Assembly (NCBI GenBank): GCA_002373165.1
Contig: DFJS01000020.1
Coordinates: forward strand, 1 to 10,126
Source of the DNA: Ruminococcus sp. UBA3665
Lineage (GTDB): Bacteria > Bacillota > Clostridia > Oscillospirales > Ruminococcaceae
DNA length: 10,126 nucleotides
Direction: 5' to 3'
Made by a program: the position numbers and the translations under genes. Positions 1-6,061 of the stretch are shown here, piece after piece (the first letter of the stretch is position 1; every line of letters begins with the position of its first letter). The notes below the pieces were generated by a model. It was not told the DNA's origin. It saw only the letters and a list, made by a program, of their open reading frames with translations, and ran no database searches.

Positions 1-656
1 TCTTCGGCGATATGGACTTCAAAGTCGGCGGTACACACAAAGGCATTACCGCCATTCAGGTGGATATCAAAGTAGATGGCCTGACCCCGGCTATCATCGA
101 ACAGGCATTCGAGAAAACCAGAAAAGCAAGACTTTATATTCTGGACGAAATCATGCTGAAAGCTATTCCGGAATCCCGTCCGGAAGTCGGCCAGTATGCG
201 CCTAAGATGCTCCAGACAAAAGTTCCTGTTGACAAAATCCGTGAAGTCATCGGTCAGGGCGGCAAAGTAATTCAGAAAATCTGTGCTGAATGCGATGTCA
301 AAATTGATATCAACGAGGACGGCAGCGTGTTCGTCAGTGGTCTGGATATGGCCAACGCCAGAAAGGCTGTCCAGATTGTCGAGACAATTGCCAATGACCC
401 CGAAGTCGGTGCTATCTATAAAGGCAAAGTTGTCAGAATCATGAATTTCGGCGCATTTGTAGAAATCGCACCCGGCAAGGACGGTCTGGTGCATATTTCC
501 CAGCTGGAAAACCGCCGTGTGGAAAATGTCGAAGATGTGGTGCAGATCGGCGATGAAATCGTTGTAAAAGTCATCGAAATCGACAAACAGGGCAGAATCA
601 ATCTTTCCAGAAAAGAAGCCCTCGCCGATATTGCCGCCAAAAAGAAAAACGGTTAA
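1..656 (+). CDS. pnp: Polyribonucleotide nucleotidyltransferase (PNPase), C-terminal part, 5' truncated
   Basis: PNPase is a cytoplasmic trimeric 3'-5' exoribonuclease that degrades RNA phosphorolytically to nucleoside diphosphates. The open frame runs from the window edge (first complete codon at base 3) to TAA at 654-656, giving 217 visible residues. It opens with FGDMDFKVGGT, which matches the conserved metal-binding end of the second RNase PH-like core domain. A KH domain follows (VPVDKIREVIGQGGKVIQKI, with the GxxG loop in IGQGGK). An S1 RNA-binding domain comes next (from GAIYKGKVVRIMNFGAFVEI to GRINLSRKEAL). The protein ends in a short lysine-rich tail, AAKKKNG. The domain order and the C-terminus look complete; only the N-terminal part lies outside the window. 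The gene is convergent with the transporter gene that follows and is closed by the hairpin at 670-702. Confidence 0.97.
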   Translation, partial: FGDMDFKVGGTHKGITAIQVDIKVDGLTPAIIEQAFEKTRKARLYILDEIMLKAIPESRPEVGQYAPKMLQTKVPVDKIREVIGQGGKVIQKICAECDVKIDINEDGSVFVSGLDMANARKAVQIVETIANDPEVGAIYKGKVVRIMNFGAFVEIAPGKDGLVHISQLENRRVENVEDVVQIGDEIVVKVIEIDKQGRINLSRKEALADIAAKKKNG

Positions 657-669
657 GCATAAAACAAGC

Positions 670-702
670 AGCAGTCTGAATTACGATTCAGACTGCTTTT
701 TT
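670..702 (+). terminator. Rho-independent terminator of pnp, probably bidirectional
   Basis: A perfect 12-bp stem (AGCAGTCTGAAT at 670-681 and ATTCAGACTGCT at 686-697) closes a TACG loop and runs into six T residues at 697-702. It begins 13 bases after the pnp stop codon. Read on the minus strand, the same hairpin is followed by a weaker T-rich stretch (GCTTGTTTTAT), so it can also end the transporter transcript. The stop codon of that transporter (681-683) lies at the stem-loop junction, so its last codons form one arm of the stem. Confidence 0.92.
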
Positions 703-1559
703 ATCAGATAATAATTATTATACCAGAACATCGCCGCCGCCGCGAAAATGATAATTCCGTACCCGATAAAGCTGTATCGGTCAGGAATCTCCCGGAAAAA
801 GAAATATCCCAGCGAAGTCGCAAAAATAATCTGCGAATAGTCATAGACTGAAATTTCTTTTGCCGGGGCGTAACAGTATGCCCCTGTAATCGAGAACTGC
901 CCTCCGGCAGCGGCTGTGCCTGCGCCGATCAGAATCAGTACTTGCCTGAACGTCATCGGGTGAAAATCAAAAATCAGCCACGGCAATGTGACGAAACATG
1001 AAAATCCGGAGAAAAACAGAACAATAAAATTCTTGTTCACGCCTTTCTGGCCTAAAATTCTGACTATCGCGTAAGCCGCTCCGGCACATACGCCGCTTGT
1101 GAACCCGATGGCAGAGGCCTTGAAATCCGAAAAATCCAGGCTCGGCTTGATAATCAGCAGACTTCCGAGAAATGCCGTCAGTACTGCCCCGCCCTGCGCC
1201 GGACTGAGTTTTTCTTTCAGCAGAAGCCAGGAAAATAAAATTGTAAAAAACGGCGACATCTTATTCAGCATAGAAGCATCCGAAAGCACAAGATGATCAA
1301 TCGCATAGAAATTGCACAGAATTCCCATTGTGCCGAAGCCGGCTCGCAGAACGAGCCAGCCCCAGCCGTTTTTGGGAATTTTCATATTTTTTCTGTCTTT
1401 CCAGCAGGCCGCCGCCGCAATCAGCAGAGCGACAAAATTCCGGAAGAAACTCTTCTGTACGGACGGCAAATCGCCGGAAAGCCGGACAAAGGCATTCATG
1501 AACGCAAAACAAAACGCTGAACAAATAATCAATAAGATGCCTTTATATTTCTTTTTCAT
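681..1559 (-). CDS. EamA/DMT-family inner-membrane transporter
   Basis: This 292-residue protein is strongly hydrophobic throughout and has the two-fold EamA (drug/metabolite transporter) layout of about ten membrane helices. The first repeat covers roughly residues 5-138 (with FVRLSGDLPSVQKSFFRN and the YAIDHLVLSDASMLNKMSPF segment typical of the family). The second covers roughly 150-285 (with GGQFSITGAYCYAPAKEISV and IFATSLGYFFFREIPD). Family members move small metabolites or amino acids; the substrate here cannot be told from sequence. The ATG at 1557-1559 shares its A with the TGA stop of the upstream xylanase (TGATG), so translation is probably coupled. No convincing promoter or strong Shine-Dalgarno site of its own was seen, only GGTGACGAG a little upstream. 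The last codons lie inside the shared terminator stem. Confidence 0.9.
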   Translation of the reverse strand: MKKKYKGILLIICSAFCFAFMNAFVRLSGDLPSVQKSFFRNFVALLIAAAACWKDRKNMKIPKNGWGWLVLRAGFGTMGILCNFYAIDHLVLSDASMLNKMSPFFTILFSWLLLKEKLSPAQGGAVLTAFLGSLLIIKPSLDFSDFKASAIGFTSGVCAGAAYAIVRILGQKGVNKNFIVLFFSGFSCFVTLPWLIFDFHPMTFRQVLILIGAGTAAAGGQFSITGAYCYAPAKEISVYDYSQIIFATSLGYFFFREIPDRYSFIGYGIIIFAAAAMFWYNNYYLIKKQSES

Positions 1560-4500
1560 CAGAAACTCGTCACCAGACCAACAATATATTTCAGAATAAT
1601 CAGGGAATCCGTCGAATCCGGCTTGCCGCTGTGATCGACATCGGCATTGATTTCGGCCTGACTGCTGAGGGTATCCTTTCCAAGAATGGCCTTATTCAGG
1701 GAAACGACATCGACAATATTGATTTTGCCGTTCAGATCGACATCGCCGAGCAGATTGCTTTCCTCGCCTTCCAGCCGGAGCAGTCCCAGACCGGAAACAT
1801 CGGTATAGCCCATGCCGGAAAGATCATACCAGTTTGCAATAGAGGTTCTCTTTCCGTCGCCTGTGCCGTCGTCGTTGACCTGCGCATCGAAGCCGACAAT
1901 CTGATTTGCCTTAAATCCGCCCAGTGTGGAAGGAATCGCGAATTCTACCAGATAGCCGTCAGCAGTTTTGGCTGTTGCGGATGTAAATCTATCTGTGGAA
2001 AGACCGTCTGTAATAGTCTTTTCGTTGTCGAAATTGGTTCTGACCTGAACATCATCGGCTTCATAAGCTGTTGACTTGTGATTGTTCTCGTCGAGGAAGA
2101 TTTCAACAGTATCCTGTTCGTAGCTGTTGTTGCTAGCCTTGCTTAATACCGGGTCTTTGACTTCGGCAAGAACATAGATATTCTTGTTATCCCAGAGGAT
2201 TTTTGCTGTTCCGGTCGCACCGCTTCCGAGCGAATAGTTATTGATATTGATTGTTTTTGCTGTATTCCAGATTTCGTCGATTTTGCCGTCGATGGTGGGG
2301 GTTCCCTGTACAGCTTCGGCGATGGCAGGAATTTCCGCATACAGGAGTTTTCCGCTGGTAGATTCTGACAATTCGCCGAGAGAATTCCAGTTTTCGCCGT
2401 TGAGAGTAATATCAAAACGATCTGTATCTCCGGCTTTCGGAGCATCCTTGATGAGTACATCTTCTAATACTGAAGTTTTATCATTGACTTTGAAAATTCC
2501 GGTGTTGTTTGCCCTGTCGGCTTCTATAACGAACGTATTTTCTCCGGCCTTCACATCGAACGTAATCGGGTAACTGCCCATCATGATAGTTGCTGTTCCG
2601 GCCTTCTTCGCCTGAATGATGATATTAAATATTACTTTCTGATCGCTTATCTGCACAGCAGATTTGAATGTGCCTGCATTGCCGATCTGATTTTCTGCCT
2701 GTGCTTCAAGAGCAAGTTTCAGACCAGCTTCCGAAGTATCACAAAGATAGGCTCTTGCTGTCTGAATAGTCTGAACCGGTGCTGTTGTATCCGCAACGGC
2801 ATAATAAGCGGCTTTTGCCTGATAATCTTTATCGAACAGTAACGGATAGCCGCCGATCCAGCTGGTAGAATCCGTAATGCCCCAGAGCACCACGGCGGAC
2901 AGATTCACGCCGTCAGCCTTGACGCGCTTATACATATCGAAGCACTGACGATAGCGTTCTGCCAGAGCCAGCAAATCTTCATCAGAATTTGACCGGAGAG
3001 AAACATCAAGTTCCGTCACCTGAATTTCCAGCCCCATAGCGGCATAGCTTCTCAAAGCGGCTTCATACTGCGCAATCGAGGGCGAACTCATGCCGATATG
3101 TGACTGCATTCCCATACCGTCGATTAATTTAGCATCAATCAGGTCTTTCAGAATATCAGACTGGATATATTTTAATTTATTTTCGCTGTATTCGTTATAA
3201 TCATTATAGAAGAGCTTGCATCCAGAGGGAGCATATTTTCTCGCGTAAGTGAAAGCTTTCTTGATATAGCTCTGATCGCCGTAAACGCTGACCCATCCGG
3301 AAGAGCCATCGCCCTGCGAATACGCTCCGGCGTTGCGCATCGTACCGGAATCGGAAGCGGCTTCGTTCACGACATCCCAGGAATAGACATTCAGTTTCGG
3401 ATACTGAGTTTTAATAGCTTCCATGACATTCCTGATATAATTTTCCATGCGCTTGTCCATGATTTCCGGAGAAACGAAATCGGCAGAAGCATCATAATTT
3501 TCTTTGAAGAACCAGTCCGGAGTCTGGCTGTGCCATACCAGAACATGACCTCTCAGGTCAAGATTATTTTCTTCACAGAATTTCAGCATAGAAGCGGCCT
3601 GTTTCAGAGAAATCTGAGGATTGGTCTGATCGCCGCCGTTAGCCTCCATATAGGCGAGTGTAGCACTCTGATCGAGAACGGCTTCGGGTTTGAGTTCGTT
3701 GCCGATTGTCACGCTGTTATAATGTTTCAGAATCAGGTCTTTTGTTGCTCCCTGCGTAAATTCGGCACTGGCAACCGCACAGCCGATTTTGAAATCATCT
3801 GCATAGATATCTTTCAGAGAAGCAATATCTTCCTGAATAGCCGGGTCTGGCAGTCTTTCTCCGGTAACATCATCCAGATAGAAGCCCATCAGATCCTGAC
3901 TTGTCACGGCAGAATCCGGCTTATAAGCGGTCTGAACATAGACATACATGTTGGAAGCACCTTCAGGAATAGTGCATTCTGTGCCGACATAAGTCCATTC
4001 GCCCTTGTTGGCAGTTTCGGTATAGATTGTATAATAATTTTCCTTGCCGTTGAGGTCATATTGCAGATTAATCGAGAATTTCTGCGTGTCAGTATAATTA
4101 TCGCCGTCGTAGAGCACCCAGCAGCCAAAGCGATAGTAACCGCCGGCTTCGAGAACCAAGGCTTTATTGCAGGTAGCACCGTTCCACAGCTGCTGACGGC
4201 CGTCAACATGAATGGAATATTCACCGCTGTGGGCATATTTTGCAGATGTTTCAACTGTTGTCTGCGAACCTCTTCCCTGCCATTTCATGACAGTGCCGTC
4301 ATCGAAATTATCAGAAAAGCCGTCATTTCCGGTTTGTTTCTCGATTTTTTCGCCTTTGACCGTAAAATCATCCATATAGAAATCACTGAGAGTATCGCAT
4401 TCGACATAGACTACAATATTTTCGGCATCTTCCGGGACAGTATACGTTCCGTTGATGACACTCCATTCGCCGGCTTTGGCATTGACACTGCTGATATATT

Positions 4501-4888
4501 TATAATTTTCCTTGCCGTTGGCATCTGTGTAGAGGCATTGCAGTCTGAACTGCTGATTCTGACCGCCGACAGTCTCATCATCGTACATGACGGCCACGCT
4601 GAAAGAATACTGTTTTCCGGCGTACATTGTGCCAATCATGGATGCGCCTGCGCCGTTCCAGCTGATAGTTCTGCCAGTGACAGAAAGCGATTTTGTTCCG
4701 GAATGGGCATAGGCATCAGAAAGGCTTAATTCCGTACTGCCGGAAGTACGGGCTTTCCAGGTTCCGAAGCTTTCCTCGAATGTATCATTGACGAGTTCGA
4801 CATCTTCGGCATAGGCATTCATAACGGGCAGAGCCGAAAACAGCATTGCCGCTGTCATGATGCCTGCGGTAATTCTTGATTTTTTCAT
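1559..4888 (-). CDS. Secreted cellulosomal endo-1,4-beta-xylanase: CBM22-CBM22-GH10-unknown-CBM9-dockerin
   Basis: This 1109-residue secreted enzyme should cleave internal beta-1,4 bonds of xylan. A signal peptide spans about residues 1-27 (MKKSRITAGIMTAAMLFSAL, then cleavage near AYA-ED). Two CBM22-like xylan-binding modules follow (about 30-178 and 192-345), each beginning with an NDTFEESFGTW- or SDNFDDGTVMKW-type strand. The GH10 barrel (about 352-698) shows the family motifs RGHVLVWHSQTPDW, WDVVNEA with acid/base Glu509, and EIQVTELDV with nucleophile Glu626. Residues about 700-850 are an unassigned beta-rich stretch. A CBM9-like domain (about 853-1040, TPTIDGKIDEIW and TVEIFLDENN) and a type I dockerin (about 1046-1105) complete the protein. 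The start at 4888 is chosen because it gives the signal peptide and has AAAGGGG eight bases upstream. The open frame continues to a GTG at 4993, but that extension would cover the promoter. The dockerin implies assembly onto a scaffoldin cohesin. Confidence 0.95.
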   Translation of the reverse strand: MKKSRITAGIMTAAMLFSALPVMNAYAEDVELVNDTFEESFGTWKARTSGSTELSLSDAYAHSGTKSLSVTGRTISWNGAGASMIGTMYAGKQYSFSVAVMYDDETVGGQNQQFRLQCLYTDANGKENYKYISSVNAKAGEWSVINGTYTVPEDAENIVVYVECDTLSDFYMDDFTVKGEKIEKQTGNDGFSDNFDDGTVMKWQGRGSQTTVETSAKYAHSGEYSIHVDGRQQLWNGATCNKALVLEAGGYYRFGCWVLYDGDNYTDTQKFSINLQYDLNGKENYYTIYTETANKGEWTYVGTECTIPEGASNMYVYVQTAYKPDSAVTSQDLMGFYLDDVTGERLPDPAIQEDIASLKDIYADDFKIGCAVASAEFTQGATKDLILKHYNSVTIGNELKPEAVLDQSATLAYMEANGGDQTNPQISLKQAASMLKFCEENNLDLRGHVLVWHSQTPDWFFKENYDASADFVSPEIMDKRMENYIRNVMEAIKTQYPKLNVYSWDVVNEAASDSGTMRNAGAYSQGDGSSGWVSVYGDQSYIKKAFTYARKYAPSGCKLFYNDYNEYSENKLKYIQSDILKDLIDAKLIDGMGMQSHIGMSSPSIAQYEAALRSYAAMGLEIQVTELDVSLRSNSDEDLLALAERYRQCFDMYKRVKADGVNLSAVVLWGITDSTSWIGGYPLLFDKDYQAKAAYYAVADTTAPVQTIQTARAYLCDTSEAGLKLALEAQAENQIGNAGTFKSAVQISDQKVIFNIIIQAKKAGTATIMMGSYPITFDVKAGENTFVIEADRANNTGIFKVNDKTSVLEDVLIKDAPKAGDTDRFDITLNGENWNSLGELSESTSGKLLYAEIPAIAEAVQGTPTIDGKIDEIWNTAKTININNYSLGSGATGTAKILWDNKNIYVLAEVKDPVLSKASNNSYEQDTVEIFLDENNHKSTAYEADDVQVRTNFDNEKTITDGLSTDRFTSATAKTADGYLVEFAIPSTLGGFKANQIVGFDAQVNDDGTGDGKRTSIANWYDLSGMGYTDVSGLGLLRLEGEESNLLGDVDLNGKINIVDVVSLNKAILGKDTLSSQAEINADVDHSGKPDSTDSLIILKYIVGLVTSF

Positions 4889-4896
4889 ACAGATTT

Positions 4897-4903
4897 CCCC
4901 TTT
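4897..4903 (-). promoter_or_regulatory. Ribosome binding site fixing the xylanase start
   Basis: On the minus strand AAAGGGG lies eight bases before the ATG at 4888. This supports the signal-peptide start over the longer in-frame extension to 4993. Confidence 0.85.
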
Positions 4904-4924
4904 GTTGAAATAGATTATATTATC

Positions 4925-4953
4925 ATTATATAGCAGAATTGACAAAAAGTCAA
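4925..4953 (-). promoter_or_regulatory. Sigma-A-type promoter of the xylanase unit
   Basis: On the minus strand a -35 element TTGACT (4953-4948) is separated by 17 bases from a perfect -10 TATAAT (4930-4925). The predicted transcript start is near 4918, giving a leader of about 30 bases before the ATG at 4888. The promoter lies downstream of the terminator at 4976-5012, so the xylanase and the EamA gene form a unit separate from the transporter operon. Confidence 0.88.
4939..4953. repeat. Small inverted repeat over the -35 element of the xylanase promoter
   Basis: TTGAC and GTCAA flank five A residues, making a 15-base inverted repeat that contains the -35 element. It could be an operator half-site pair or simply a consequence of the consensus -35 sequence. 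There is no direct evidence of binding. Confidence 0.4.
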
Positions 4954-4975
4954 GCATATCTGTCAGGATTTTGAG

Positions 4976-5012
4976 AAAACAAAAAGAGTGCACCGGATTT
5001 CACGATGCACTC
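4976..5012 (-). terminator. Rho-independent terminator of the four-gene transporter operon
   Basis: Reading the minus strand from 5012, GAGTGCA pairs with TGCACTC (4992-4986). Three inner pairs (TCG with CGG, one of them a wobble) extend the stem to about 10 bp around a 7-base loop. TTTTTGTTTT follows immediately. It starts 14 bases after the stop codon of the MacB-like gene and ends before the xylanase promoter. Confidence 0.87.
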
Positions 5013-5026
5013 AGCAGAATGAAGAT

Positions 5027-6061
5027 TCAGATCTGATGAATCTGAGAACGGTAACGGTTTTTCCAGGCGAGTTTTTTCTGATCGATTTTTTTCCCGGCCA
5101 GAACATAACCTCTGCAAAGCAGATAAATCAGGAACAGCACAGGATAAATCAGCAGAAGAATTTCCGCCAGAAGCAGACGCGCCATATCGAAACTGACAAT
5201 CCGCGCGGCATTTTCCCAATAAGGATATGTGACTGTCTCACAGACAACAAGATTCCGCAGATGCCGGAGTGTGTTCCACTGTCCGGAGAGCGCGTAGCGG
5301 CCTGTATTTTGCAGGATGACAGTATCAGCGTTTTCGAGATTCATAGATTTTGTCAGCAGATTTTCGGCAAATTTTCTGACCGGATTCGGCAGTACGGCTT
5401 CATAGCAGGTAATCGCGCCTTGTTCCAGTCCCCAGTTTTCCAGATAGAACGCATAAGGAAGATAAATTCTCGGCACAGTGCCGTAAGCAGTTCGGGAAGC
5501 GTAATCCGTTTCCGGCCGGATGACTCCGGCAATCAGGCATTTTTCTCCCTGAACTGTGATTTCCATTCCGGCGGCATCAGAAGAGCCGAACAGCTGCCAT
5601 GCAAGCTGCGTATCAATCACGACTCTGTCATGCATGAGATCTTCCTGTGAAAAATAACTGCCGCTGACCAGTTCCGGCATATGCATCAGAAAGAAATCTC
5701 CTCCGACAACAGTGACCAGCGCATGAGAAGAATTTTTTCTGGTTCCGGAAACTTCTGTCTGACCGGCCTGTGTGCTGTAGGCATCATACCACAGACGGGA
5801 GTTTTTATTTTCTGCTTTGAGGGATTTGGAAGTCAGTTCACTGTCGATTGTCTCATGCAAAGACTGAATCTGATCTGTAGTAAAATTCTGATCTTGTCTG
5901 AAAAACACGCTGATCTGTGCGGCTTCTGACTGGTTCTGCCAGCGTTCGGCGGCCTGCTGACCGGGCAGAAGTCCGGAAAGATGCCGACTGACCAGCAGCA
6001 GCACGGCAAACACGAACACACAGCATACTGCCAGAATCAGGTGTAATTTTCTGTGCTTCAT
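5027..6061 (-). CDS. MacB-type extracytoplasmic-domain membrane protein, without a full FtsX permease domain
   Basis: This 344-residue protein has an N-terminal membrane helix (about 7-25) and an extracytoplasmic region (about 45-255) that resembles the MacB periplasmic core domain. The signature segment is VVGGDFFLMHMPELVSGSYF, then VVIDTQLAWQLFG, GMEITVQGEKCLIAGVI. One further membrane helix follows (about 293-318) and a basic tail ends the protein. Standard MacB/FtsX permeases have four membrane helices, three of them after the core domain; here only one is visible, so the protein looks like a reduced permease or an accessory subunit. No nucleotide-binding domain is present. Its ATG overlaps the stop of the membrane fusion protein gene by four bases (ATGA), with GGAGG ten bases upstream, so the two are probably translated together. 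The partner and substrate are unknown. Confidence 0.82.
   Translation of the reverse strand: MKHRKLHLILAVCCVFVFAVLLLVSRHLSGLLPGQQAAERWQNQSEAAQISVFFRQDQNFTTDQIQSLHETIDSELTSKSLKAENKNSRLWYDAYSTQAGQTEVSGTRKNSSHALVTVVGGDFFLMHMPELVSGSYFSQEDLMHDRVVIDTQLAWQLFGSSDAAGMEITVQGEKCLIAGVIRPETDYASRTAYGTVPRIYLPYAFYLENWGLEQGAITCYEAVLPNPVRKFAENLLTKSMNLENADTVILQNTGRYALSGQWNTLRHLRNLVVCETVTYPYWENAARIVSFDMARLLLAEILLLIYPVLFLIYLLCRGYVLAGKKIDQKKLAWKNRYRSQIHQI

Noticed and set aside
3530..4729. 399-codon open frame on the plus strand
   Set aside because: It lies entirely antisense to the CBM22 and early GH10 part of the xylanase, has no recognisable domain, and is explained by the codon use of the real gene on the other strand.
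4889..4993. 35-residue N-terminal extension of the xylanase from a GTG at 4993
   Set aside because: It would include the promoter and leader and would place the signal peptide internally; the ATG at 4888 has a strong ribosome binding site and a standard signal peptide.
4988..5650. 220-codon plus-strand open frame
   Set aside because: It starts inside the terminator hairpin and runs antisense to the MacB-like gene; no domain or promoter supports it.
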